In this document: positions 39,007 through 46,492 of the stretch, piece after piece
Position numbering within the stretch: the stretch's first letter is position 1
How the letters are laid out: each line of letters starts with the position of its first letter
NCBI RefSeq assembly: GCF_002943465.1
Contig: NZ_PTQY01000002.1
Location: 1-64,000 of the forward strand
Length of the DNA: 64,000 bases
Source of the DNA: Rhodoferax sp. TS-BS-61-7
GTDB lineage: Bacteria; Pseudomonadota; Gammaproteobacteria; Burkholderiales; Burkholderiaceae_C
Direction of reading: 5' to 3'
Made by a program: the position numbers and the translations under genes
Notes under the pieces: model-generated
What the model was told of the DNA's origin: nothing
What the model saw: only the letters and a program-made list of their open reading frames with translations
Databases searched by the model: none

Positions 39007-39989
39007 TGTTGGGCTCCCTGTTGTTGGGCGACCGCAGCGCGGGCGGCACTGGCTTCGCGCGCCTGGCGCTTGGCCTTGATGCGGTCGGGAATGCTCAGCA
39101 GGCCATCGGGTAGCCAGATCATCAAGAGCACCACGGCGGCGCCAAAGACGAACAGGTACCAGGCCTGCGCAAAACGCAGCCACTCCGGCAGGATCACACC
39201 CACGGCCGAGCCCAGCAAGGGGCCCAAAAAGTAACCCGGGCCACCAACGACGACCATCAGGTACATCATGATGGACGCGCCCACGGTGAAGGGGGCGGGT
39301 TCGATGAACTGGACCAGCGAGGCGAACAAGGCACCGGCAATGCCCGCATACACCGCGCCAATGGCAAAACTCAGTAGCGTGTAAGAGCGGGTGTCTAGCC
39401 CCAAGCTCTCGGCACGGATGGGGTTGTCACGCAGCGCGGTAAACGCCTTGCCCCAGGGGCTGCGCAGCAGGCCCCATTGCAGGGCGCCCAGCAGCACGGT
39501 GGTGGCCAGCACAAAGTAGTAGTAGGCCAGGTTGCCTTCCAGCGAAAAGCCGGCCAGGCTGGGGCGGGCAATGTTATTGATGCCAAAGGTGCCACCCGTC
39601 AGCCACTCTTCGTTGCGCATGACCAGCCACACCGCGGTGTTGAAACCCAGCGTGGCAAAGGCCAGGTAAATGGTCTGCACGCGCAGTGCTGGAAACCCCA
39701 GCGCAATGCCGACAAAAAAGCAGATCAGCGCGGCCGCCGGCAGGCCCAGCCAGAAGCTGATGCCCGCTTTCATCATGATGGCCACGGTATAGGCACCGAT
39801 GCCAAAGAAGGCCGCGTGGCCCAGGGACTTTTGCCCGGCGTAACCCACGGTCAGGTTCAGGCCCATGGTGGCGATGACAAACACCAGCCAGTAGGACAGC
39901 AGGTACACCCCATAATTTTTAAGAAAAGGCGGTGCAGCCAGCAGCAGTACTGCGCAAGCAGCTATCAAAATGAGAGTGAGTTTTTTCAT
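39003..39989 (-). CDS. livM: ABC transporter permease, LivM family
   Basis: 328 residues with about ten hydrophobic helices. Family motifs include G-L-N-L-T-V-G-Y-A-G-Q-K-S-L-G-H-A-A-F-F-G-I-G-A-Y and the late E-A-A-like loop R-D-N-P-I-R-A-E-S-L-G. The C-terminus is a Lys/Arg/Ala-rich cytoplasmic tail. The codons for the first membrane helix (L-I-L-I-A-A-C-A) coincide with a dispersed repeat core at 39949-39980. It starts 1 bp after the livH stop, so translation is probably coupled. Confidence 0.9.
   Translation of the reverse strand: MKKLTLILIAACAVLLLAAPPFLKNYGVYLLSYWLVFVIATMGLNLTVGYAGQKSLGHAAFFGIGAYTVAIMMKAGISFWLGLPAAALICFFVGIALGFPALRVQTIYLAFATLGFNTAVWLVMRNEEWLTGGTFGINNIARPSLAGFSLEGNLAYYYFVLATTVLLGALQWGLLRSPWGKAFTALRDNPIRAESLGLDTRSYTLLSFAIGAVYAGIAGALFASLVQFIEPAPFTVGASIMMYLMVVVGGPGYFLGPLLGSAVGVILPEWLRFAQAWYLFVFGAAVVLLMIWLPDGLLSIPDRIKAKRQAREASAARAAVAQQQGAQQ
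39949..39980 (-). repeat. Dispersed repeat core inside livM
   Basis: On the - strand ATTTTGATAGCTGCTTGCGC, followed by A, encodes I-L-I-A-A-C-A in the N-terminal membrane helix of LivM. The 3' part of the repeat is diverged. Confidence 0.7.
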
Positions 39990-39990
39990 G

Positions 39991-40866
39991 TCAGACCTTG
40001 CGTTCGACTTTCTTGCCCAGCAGGCCTTGCGGCTTGAACAGGATCACGACCATGAAGATGACCAGTGCCACCGCGTCTTTGTAGGCCGGGGAGATGTAGG
40101 CCGCGGCCAGGTTTTCGCACACGCCCACAATCAGCCCGCCCAAGAGCGCGCCGCGCGAGTTGTTGAAGCCGCCGATGATGGCCGCGAAGAAGGCCTTGTT
40201 GCCCAAGGATTCGCCCATGTCGAACTTGGCGAGATACGTGGGGGTGACCAAGAGGGCCGCAGCCACCGCCAGCACCGCGTTGATTGCAAAGGCGTAGAAG
40301 ATCATGCGCGGCACGTTGATGCCCAGCACCGAGGCACTCTCGGTGTTTTGCGCCACGGCCTGCATGGCGCGGCCGGTCACGGTTTTGGTCATGAAGGCCT
40401 GGGTGGCAAACACCAGCACCAGCGCGATGCTGAAGGTGCCCACATCGGCCAGCGTGATGGTCACGCCCGCGATGTTGAACAACTTGTCGGCAAACAGGCT
40501 GGGGAAGGGGTGGGCCTCGGCGCTGTAGCCGGCACGCAGGCCGTTGCGCATGGCAATCGACAGGCCAATGGTGGCCACGACGATGGGCATCATGCCGTAC
40601 TTGAACAGCGGGTCCACCAGGCCCCGCTTGAACACCCAACCCAGCAGAAACACCGCCAGCACCACGGTCATGCTGAAGCTCACTGCCATGGGCGCGCCCA
40701 GGCTCAAAAAGCCCAGCATCATGAAGGCTGGCAGCATGACAAACTCGCCCTGGGCGAAGTTGATGGTGCCGCTGGCCTGCCACAGCAGGGTGAAGCCCAG
40801 CGCAGCCAGGCCGTAGATGGCCCCGGTGGCCATGCCACTGAAGAGCAGTTGGAGAAAGTCGGTCAT
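39991..40866 (-). CDS. livH: ABC transporter permease, LivH family
   Basis: 291 residues, about eight hydrophobic helices. It starts M-T-D-F-L-Q-L-L-F-S-G-M-A-T-G-A-I-Y-G-L and has T-I-N-F-A-Q-G-E-F, the LivH signature, near residue 35. The conserved coupling loop is M-Q-A-V-A-Q-N-T-E-S-A-S-V-L-G-I. G-K-K-V-E-R-K-V ends the protein. It is the second gene of the importer, 43 bp after livK. Confidence 0.92.
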   Translation of the reverse strand: MTDFLQLLFSGMATGAIYGLAALGFTLLWQASGTINFAQGEFVMLPAFMMLGFLSLGAPMAVSFSMTVVLAVFLLGWVFKRGLVDPLFKYGMMPIVVATIGLSIAMRNGLRAGYSAEAHPFPSLFADKLFNIAGVTITLADVGTFSIALVLVFATQAFMTKTVTGRAMQAVAQNTESASVLGINVPRMIFYAFAINAVLAVAAALLVTPTYLAKFDMGESLGNKAFFAAIIGGFNNSRGALLGGLIVGVCENLAAAYISPAYKDAVALVIFMVVILFKPQGLLGKKVERKV

Positions 40867-40909
40867 GGGGGATCCCGTGGTGTGGCGCGTTGGGCGTTCA
40901 GGCGCAGGC

Positions 40910-42109
40910 TTACTTCTTGGCCGGGGCGGCGGGTTTGGCAGCTGCCGCGGGTTTGTTGATCGCCATGGGGTTGAGCGGGGGCAGCGTGGCCACTACCACT
41001 TGCTGGCCGTTTTTCACTTCCACCAGGAAACTCTCGCGGTCCAGGTCGCCGTTCTGGTCAAAGGCCACGTTCATCAGGATGCCGGGTTCCTTGTCGGTGG
41101 TGACCACCAGGCTGTGCAGCGCGTTGGCCACGGCCTTGCGGTCGAGCTTGCCGACCTTTTCGATGGCGGCCTTGAGCGTGTAGATGCCGGAGTAACCCTT
41201 CATGCCGTTGTGGTCGGACACATATTTGTAGTCGCGCTCGAACTTGGCGCGGAACGCGCGGATCGCGGGCAGCGGGGCGTCCACGGTCAGGCCCACGTGG
41301 GCAATCGCGCCGTTGGCGGCTTCACCGGCCAGTTCAATGACCTTTTGGCCGGTCAGTGTGGTTTCGCCAATGATGGGTTTATTCCAGCCTTGTTTGCGGA
41401 ACTCGCGCAGCATGCGGGCCGACTCTTCTTCGTTGGAGTAGACAAACACGCCGTCGGCGCCGCTTTGTTTGGCCTTGAGCACGGCAGCCGAGAAGTCGAC
41501 CTGGCCGGAGTCGGTGGAGATTTCGGTGACGATCTTGGTGGGCGACTTGTCCAGCGCCTTCTTGATCATGTCCAGGCCGCCCTTGCCAAAGTCGTTGTTC
41601 ACATAGATGACGGCCAGGGTCTTGAGCTTGGCCTGGTCGCTGATGTAACGCGCCACCTTGGGCATGGCCGTGGCCTGGGTGAAGCTGGTGCGGAAGATGT
41701 AGGGGTTGCCCTGCATGGTGATGCTGGCCGCCTCGCCACCGGTGAAGTTGGGGATCTCGGCCTTGCGGCTCTCGGCCATGGACACCATGATGGAACCCGA
41801 GAACACCGGGCCGAAGATGGCGAACACCTCATCGTCCACGGCCTTTTGCGTCAGGCCCTTGGCCACGCCGGGGTTGGACTGGGTATCGGAGGTGATGGTC
41901 TGGATCTTCTTGCCCAGAATGCCGCCTGCGGCGTTGATTTCCTTCACGGCCAGTTCCACGCCGTTTTTGAAGTTGGTGCCGGCCGTGGCACCGCCGCCGG
42001 ACAGCTCCACAATGTTCGCGATTTTGATAGTTTCTTGACCAAAAGAGGCGCTAGCCCCCATCAGCATTGCGCAAGCAGCTATCAATTTGAGAGTATTTCG
42101 TTTTTGCAT
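40910..42109 (-). CDS. livK: Periplasmic binding protein of the Liv-type importer
   Basis: A 399-residue Leu/Ile/Val-type binding protein. After the signal peptide the mature start is Q-E-T-I-K-I-A-N-I-V-E-L-S-G-G-G-A-T-A-G. Further motifs are N-G-V-E-L-A-V-K-E-I-N-A-A-G-G, G-P-V-F-S-G-S, and D-F-G-K-G-G-L. The end is Ala/Pro/Lys-rich. It is adjacent to a catabolic shikimate dehydrogenase, so quinate, shikimate or a related acid is the likely ligand; that is inference. The signal peptide codons (L-I-A-A-C-A-M-L-M-G-A-S-A-S-F) are a dispersed repeat copy. Confidence 0.9.
   Translation of the reverse strand: MQKRNTLKLIAACAMLMGASASFGQETIKIANIVELSGGGATAGTNFKNGVELAVKEINAAGGILGKKIQTITSDTQSNPGVAKGLTQKAVDDEVFAIFGPVFSGSIMVSMAESRKAEIPNFTGGEAASITMQGNPYIFRTSFTQATAMPKVARYISDQAKLKTLAVIYVNNDFGKGGLDMIKKALDKSPTKIVTEISTDSGQVDFSAAVLKAKQSGADGVFVYSNEEESARMLREFRKQGWNKPIIGETTLTGQKVIELAGEAANGAIAHVGLTVDAPLPAIRAFRAKFERDYKYVSDHNGMKGYSGIYTLKAAIEKVGKLDRKAVANALHSLVVTTDKEPGILMNVAFDQNGDLDRESFLVEVKNGQQVVVATLPPLNPMAINKPAAAAKPAAPAKK
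42041..42092 (-). repeat. Dispersed repeat copy inside the livK signal peptide
   Basis: On the - strand AATTGATAGCTGCTTGCGCA is followed by GGGGGCTAGCGCCTCTTTT, so both ends of the repeat are recognisable within the reading frame. Confidence 0.8.
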
Positions 42110-42170
42110 GTCATTGTCTCCTCGGTTGAATAAATAAGAATGCCAGGGTGAAAAGCGGTGGGGGATCGCG

Positions 42171-43106
42171 TCAGAGCAGCGCAGGGATCAGCAGGTGCGG
42201 CTCGCGCCCGCGGATTTCGCTGCGCAGCGTGCTCGGGTAAATCTGTTCGCGCAGAAAGGTGGCGTCGGTGCGCACCAGTTCGGCGGCAGTGTGTTGGCCA
42301 AAAAACTCCAGGTAGGGCACGGTTTGCTGGATCAGCATTTCAAAACCGGGCTGGGCCAACAGGCCTCGGGCCCGGGCCGCGCGCACCCAGGGGCTGGGTT
42401 GGTGCTTCATCACAATGTCCATCACCGCCGCGTGTGGCTCCATGCGCAATACGTCGCAGGGCAAGGCGTCGTCCGGCTGCAGGCCCAGTGGGCTGGCGTT
42501 GATCACCAGGTCAAACCCGGCGGGGTCGTTGCTGCTAGCGGCCAGCACCTGGGCGGGGGTGTGGCGGGCAATACGGCTGGCTACCGCCTCGGCTTTGCCG
42601 GGTACCGGGTCAAACAGGCTCACGTGGGCCGCAGCGCCCGGCATGGCGCAGGCCAGCTCCGTGGCAATGGCGGCGGCGGCACCCCCCGCGCCCAACACCA
42701 GCACGCGCCGGCTGGCGTAGGCCATGCCAAAGTAGTCCAGTGCAGCGCGCAGGCCCTGGCCATCAAACAAGGCGCCTTCAAGCCGTCCGTCGGCGTGGCG
42801 GCGCACCGCGTTCACGGCGCCGGCAATGCGGCCCATGGGGCTGCAGTCGTCCACCCACTCGGCCAGCACGGTTTTGTGCGGAATGGTGGCGCACAGGCCT
42901 CGGATATTGGGGGCCAGGAACGCAGCCTTCACAAATTCCAGCACCTGACCAGGCGCAATCTGCACCGGCACCATCACCGCATTGAGGCCCGCGCGGGCAA
43001 ACACGGCGTTGAACAGGGCGGGCGCCTGCACCTGCGCCACGGGGTGGCCGACGATCAAATACACGTCGGTAGTGCCCGAGAGAGCGGATGTGGCGGCGGA
43101 GTGCAT
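42171..43106 (-). CDS. Catabolic shikimate/quinate dehydrogenase (AroE family)
   Basis: A 311-residue AroE relative. The catalytic Lys is in A-T-I-P-H-K and its partner Asp in L-F-D-G-Q-G. The substrate pocket reads V-A-Q-V-Q-A-P instead of S-R-S-P, so one usual serine contact is changed. The nucleotide loop is G-A-G-G-A-A-A-A and an acidic residue follows in L-F-D-P, which favours NAD over NADP. NAD use, the changed pocket and the neighbouring dehydroshikimate dehydratase point to oxidation of shikimate or quinate to the dehydro form. It is divergent from an IclR regulator. Confidence 0.85.
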   Translation of the reverse strand: MHSAATSALSGTTDVYLIVGHPVAQVQAPALFNAVFARAGLNAVMVPVQIAPGQVLEFVKAAFLAPNIRGLCATIPHKTVLAEWVDDCSPMGRIAGAVNAVRRHADGRLEGALFDGQGLRAALDYFGMAYASRRVLVLGAGGAAAAIATELACAMPGAAAHVSLFDPVPGKAEAVASRIARHTPAQVLAASSNDPAGFDLVINASPLGLQPDDALPCDVLRMEPHAAVMDIVMKHQPSPWVRAARARGLLAQPGFEMLIQQTVPYLEFFGQHTAAELVRTDATFLREQIYPSTLRSEIRGREPHLLIPALL

Positions 43107-43203
43107 AAGAATGTACGGTTGTCGATCAATTTGGCAATTTCGGAGCGAACTTTAGCCAGGGCCAATGGTTTTAAAAAGCAAAATCTACCTAAAAAGATCG
43201 TTT

Positions 43204-43232
43204 ATCGAACATGTTTGTTCGATGATCGTTCG
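43204..43232. promoter_or_regulatory. Putative operator of the IclR (PcaR/PcaU-type) regulator
   Basis: ATCGAACA (43204-43211), TGTT, TGTTCGAT (43216-43223) is a perfect 8 bp inverted repeat. It is followed by GATCGTTCG, so TTCGATGATCG is itself palindromic. The TTCGATnATCG pattern resembles reported PcaR/PcaU sites (from memory). It lies in the divergent region between the dehydrogenase and regulator genes. Confidence 0.65.
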
Positions 43233-43287
43233 TAATGCGGGTTATCACTAGGGCGAACGGTGGGTGTAGACCCCCAGAATTTGGCCC

Positions 43288-44094
43288 ATGCCAAGCACTG
43301 CCAACACGCCACCCGCCCTGACTGAACCCGAGTTGCCCGGGCTGGATAAGAAAGACTGGATTGCCGGGCTGGAAAAAGGCCTGTCCATCATCGAAACCTT
43401 TGACGACGCCCACCCGCGCATGACCGCCAGCCAGGCTGGCGAGCGCTGTGGCATGACACGCACCGCCGCGCGCCGTTACCTGCTCACCCTGCAGTACCTG
43501 GGCTATGTGGCCACCGACGGCAAGCTGTTTTGGCTGACCCCGCGTGTGCTGCGCCTGGGCCAGTCCTACCTGGAGTCGGCAAGGCTGCCGCGCATCGTGC
43601 AGCCGTTTTTGCAGCGGGTGACGGCGGGCACCCAAGAGATTGCCTACGTGTGTGTGATGGATGGTGACGACATCGTCTACATCGCCCGCAACGGCACCAA
43701 CCGCACCATGAACACGGGGTATGTGCTGGGCGCGCGCGTGCCGGCGCAGGTAACCGCCGCGGGCATGTTGTTACTGTCCATGCGTGACCCCGAGTGGCTG
43801 GACCGCTGGATTACGGCCCGCGAACTGCGCGCCTACACCTCCCACAGCATCGCCAGCAAAGACCGGCTGCGCGTGGAACTGGCACGCATTCGTATGCAGG
43901 GCTGGGCGGTGTCGGAGCAACAGCTGGAACTGAACCACCGCGGTGTGGCCGTGCCGCTGATGGACCGGCACAGCGTGCTGGTGGGGGCGCTGAACGTGAC
44001 CATGCCCATGGGCAATGAGTCAACCGACGACGCCGTGAACCGCGTGTTGCCCGTGCTGCAGGAGACCGCACGCGCGATGCGCAACCTGATTTGA
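43288..44094 (+). CDS. IclR-family regulator of the PcaR/PcaU/PobR subgroup
   Basis: 268 residues. It begins with W-I-A-G-L-E-K-G-L-S-I-I-E-T-F-D and a winged helix (M-T-A-S-Q-A-G-E-R-C-G-M-T-R-T-A-A-R-R-Y-L). L-T-L-Q-Y-L-G-Y-V and F-W-L-T-P-R-V-L-R-L-G-Q-S-Y-L are nearly diagnostic for the PcaR/PcaU/PobR group. The C-terminal effector domain follows (I-A-Y-V-C-V-M-D-G-D-D-I-V-Y). Known members respond to protocatechuate, beta-ketoadipate or 4-hydroxybenzoate. It is divergent from the shikimate dehydrogenase and should control the 34.7-43.1 kb operon. Confidence 0.92.
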   Translation: MPSTANTPPALTEPELPGLDKKDWIAGLEKGLSIIETFDDAHPRMTASQAGERCGMTRTAARRYLLTLQYLGYVATDGKLFWLTPRVLRLGQSYLESARLPRIVQPFLQRVTAGTQEIAYVCVMDGDDIVYIARNGTNRTMNTGYVLGARVPAQVTAAGMLLLSMRDPEWLDRWITARELRAYTSHSIASKDRLRVELARIRMQGWAVSEQQLELNHRGVAVPLMDRHSVLVGALNVTMPMGNESTDDAVNRVLPVLQETARAMRNLI

Positions 44095-44111
44095 AACAAG
44101 GAGACCAACGA

Positions 44112-44417
44112 ATGAGCAAAGGTTATTGGGTGGCGCGTGTGGATGTGACCGACCCTGAAAAGTACAAGACTTACATCACTGCCAACGCGGTGGCATTTGC
44201 CAAATACGGGGCGCGGTTTTTGGTGCGCTCGGGTGCCTTTGAGGCGGTGGAGGGCACGGCGCGTAGCCGCAATGTGTTGATTGAATTTCCGAGTTACCAG
44301 GCGGCGCTGGATTGCTGGAATTCGGCGGAGTACAAGGCGGCGCGGGACTGCCGGGTGGGGGCGGCTACGGCGGATGTGATTGTGATTGAGGGGTATGACG
44401 GGCCTCAGCCTGGGTGA
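44112..44417 (+). CDS. DUF1330 family protein
   Basis: 101 residues from ATG 44112 with AAGGAG upstream. A single ferredoxin-like alpha/beta domain: G-Y-W-V-A-R-V-D-V-T-D-P-E-K-Y-K-T-Y, F-L-V-R-S-G, V-L-I-E-F-P-S-Y-Q-A-A-L-D-C-W and Y-K-A-A-R. DUF1330 proteins are small dimeric alpha/beta-barrel proteins of unknown activity, often near catabolic genes. It lies 17 bp after the IclR gene and is likely cotranscribed. Confidence 0.88.
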   Translation: MSKGYWVARVDVTDPEKYKTYITANAVAFAKYGARFLVRSGAFEAVEGTARSRNVLIEFPSYQAALDCWNSAEYKAARDCRVGAATADVIVIEGYDGPQPG

Positions 44418-44443
44418 CTCTTTTTCATTCTTTTTGTGCATGC

Positions 44444-44828
44444 ACCGGTTTTTTTAACACCCACTCCCCCAGCCCCTCGCCCCGTCGGCGAGGGGAGCTT
44501 TTAACAGCCGTATTTATCTGTTGGGCGCCGGATACGTGGCTACTGGGGTGAGGTTGCCACCGTTGCTTCACTCCACGGCCAGTGCCTGCGGTTGTGGATA
44601 CCTCGGATATGTTTGTTTGCCAACGCTGGCGGCTGCGCACGCCAGTGGCTCCGCGCCAGCACATCCGCGTTTTCCACAACCGTTAGTTCGGGCCTTGGCG
44701 TACCCACCCGTTGGCGACGGTCCTTGTGTAGCAACCTTGTCGGAGACAGCCCCCAAATCGGCTGTTCAAAAGGCTCCCCTCGCCGACGGGGCGAGGGGCT
44801 GGGGGAGTGGGTGTTAAAAAAAAGCGGT
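44444..44828. repeat. Long near-palindromic element, copy 1 (~385 bp)
   Basis: The ~450 bp between the DUF1330 and argP genes is filled by this element. Left arm from ACCGG (44444) and right arm to GCGGT (44828) are inverted copies. The outer ~65 bases of each arm are nearly identical and contain CCCCTCGCC-CCGTC-GGCGAGGGG, a hairpin followed by AGCTTTT. The exact centre is a 6 bp hairpin, CTGGCG (44626-44631) with CGCCAG (44640-44645). Inner pairs such as GGTTGTGG (44590-44597) with CCACAACC (44674-44681) are equally spaced from the centre. It carries no credible gene and could be a MITE-like or structured RNA element. Confidence 0.85.
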
Positions 44829-44871
44829 CCAACCCAACCAACTAAATCCAGCGAAAGACCAAGGGGCCGCC

Positions 44872-45771
44872 TCACCCCACCAACACCCTCCCCGCAGTCG
44901 CCAGCACACACTGACTCAACCGCGCCAATTCGGGCAAGGGCAACTTGGCCACCTGCCAGTACAGCGGAATGTCTAGCGGCCGGTCCGGCAGCAGCTCTAC
45001 CAGGCGACCCGCAGCCAAGTGCTCCTGTACCAGCGCCAGCGGGTTCATACCCCAGCCAATGCCTGCCAGTGCCCCGTCGATAAACGCCTGGGACGAGGGC
45101 ATGCGGTGGGCTGGCAGGGCCAGGTCTTTGCGCACCACGCGGCGTACCCATTGCTCCTGCAGGCGGTCGTTGCGGTCAAACACCAGGCTGGGCGCGCGGG
45201 CCAGGGCCTCGGCGTTCACGCCCGTGGCAAACCAGCGCTGCATAAAGGCGGGCGATGCCGTGGCGCAGTAACGCAGCGCGCCCAGCTTGCGGCTGCGGCA
45301 GCCTTGCACCGGTTTGGCCAGCGAAGTGACCGCCGCTAGCACCTGGCCGCGGCGCAGCCATTCGCTGGTTTTGTCCTGGTCGTCCAGCGCAATGTCCAGC
45401 AGTGGGGTACCCGTTTCACAAAACTTCTGCATGGTGGGTACAAACCAGGTGGCCAGGCTGTCGGCGTTGATGGCAATGCGGATGGTGGTGTGGGGCGCCG
45501 CTGCGTCGTCCTGCCGCAGCGCGGGCATGTCGCGGCGCAGGTCGTTCTCCAGCAGGGCCACGGTGTCGGCATGGCGGCACAGGCGGGCGCCGGCCTCGGT
45601 GGGCGTGCAGGGCTGGCCGCGCACCACCAGCACGGTCCCTACACGTTCCTCGGCCAGGCGGATGCGTTGGGACACGGCAGAGGGGGTGATGTGCAGGGTG
45701 CGGGCGGCGCGCTCAAAGCTGCCTTCGCGCACCACGGCGGCCACAGTGGCCAGCAGGGCAGTGTCGAGCAT
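44872..45771 (-). CDS. argP: LysR-family regulator ArgP (IciA)
   Basis: 299 residues. The N-terminal helix-turn-helix is G-S-F-E-R-A-A-R-T-L-H-I-T-P-S-A-V-S-Q-R-I, as in ArgP/LysG. The effector domain has the ArgP features L-D-I-A-L-D-D-Q-D, L-G-A-L-R-Y, W-G-M-N-P-L and I-P-L-Y-W. ArgP activates the basic amino acid exporter gene argO in response to arginine, with lysine as antagonist. Here it is divergent from an ArgO homologue with an 81 bp shared control region. Confidence 0.92.
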   Translation of the reverse strand: MLDTALLATVAAVVREGSFERAARTLHITPSAVSQRIRLAEERVGTVLVVRGQPCTPTEAGARLCRHADTVALLENDLRRDMPALRQDDAAAPHTTIRIAINADSLATWFVPTMQKFCETGTPLLDIALDDQDKTSEWLRRGQVLAAVTSLAKPVQGCRSRKLGALRYCATASPAFMQRWFATGVNAEALARAPSLVFDRNDRLQEQWVRRVVRKDLALPAHRMPSSQAFIDGALAGIGWGMNPLALVQEHLAAGRLVELLPDRPLDIPLYWQVAKLPLPELARLSQCVLATAGRVLVG

Positions 45772-45852
45772 AGTGATTTAAGTTAAGTAGTGCTGTTTCT
45801 ACATTAGCAGGTTTCAGTAGTCTGTGGGGTCCTGCATGGCGATACTGCGGGC

Positions 45853-46485
45853 ATGTCTTCTTCCTTCAGCTTCTCTGTATTCCTCACCGGGTTGACGCTC
45901 AGCCTGTCGCTCATCATGGCCATTGGGGCCCAGAACACGCATGTGTTGCGCCAGGGCCTGCGCCGCGAACATGTGGCTGCCGTGGTGGCGGTGTGTGCGC
46001 TGCTCGACGTGGTGCTGATGGCCCTGGGCGTGAGCGGGCTGGCGGCCTCGCTGGGCCAGTACCCTGGCGCGCTGGATGCGCTGGGCCTGCTGGGGGCTGC
46101 GGTGCTGGCGGTGTATGGCGCCCTGGCCTTGCGCCGGGCCTTGCAGCCCGCAGCGCTGCAAACGGCAGCAGCCGGTGTGCCGGTGTCAGCTTCGCGCATG
46201 GTGGCGCAGACCTTGTCCCTGAGCCTGCTCAACCCCCATGTGTACCTGGACACGGTGATTCTGGTGGGCGCGGTGGGGGCCAAGCAGCCGGCTGGCACAC
46301 AGGGCGCATTTTTACTGGGTGCGGCCTGTGCCAGCACGGCCTGGTTTGTTGCGCTGGGTTATGGTGCGCGCGTGCTCACGCCCTTGTTTGCCAAGCCGCT
46401 GGCTTGGCGCCTGCTGGACCTGCTGGTGGCCGGCATGATGTGGACGATTGCTGCCGGGCTGGTGCAGCGCAGCCTGCACCTGTGA
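45853..46485 (+). CDS. argO: Arginine/lysine exporter ArgO (LysE family)
   Basis: 210 residues with six hydrophobic helices. L-S-L-I-M-A-I-G-A-Q-N-T-H-V-L-R-Q-G-L is the LysE/ArgO signature near residue 25, and S-L-L-N-P-H-V-Y-L-D-T-V is the second conserved loop. It exports arginine, or lysine and canavanine, from the cytoplasm. The divergent argP gene is the expected activator. Confidence 0.92.
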   Translation: MSSSFSFSVFLTGLTLSLSLIMAIGAQNTHVLRQGLRREHVAAVVAVCALLDVVLMALGVSGLAASLGQYPGALDALGLLGAAVLAVYGALALRRALQPAALQTAAAGVPVSASRMVAQTLSLSLLNPHVYLDTVILVGAVGAKQPAGTQGAFLLGAACASTAWFVALGYGARVLTPLFAKPLAWRLLDLLVAGMMWTIAAGLVQRSLHL

Positions 46486-46492
46486 GCCGCGC

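Noticed and set aside
44521..44817. Short ORFs inside the palindromic elements
   Set aside because: They exist on both strands, have no ribosome site, and differ between the two copies in composition and frame.
44458..44820. Possible CRISPR or tandem repeat because of repeated CCCCTCGCC blocks
   Set aside because: There are only two blocks per element, in inverted orientation and far apart; no spacer array or cas gene is near.
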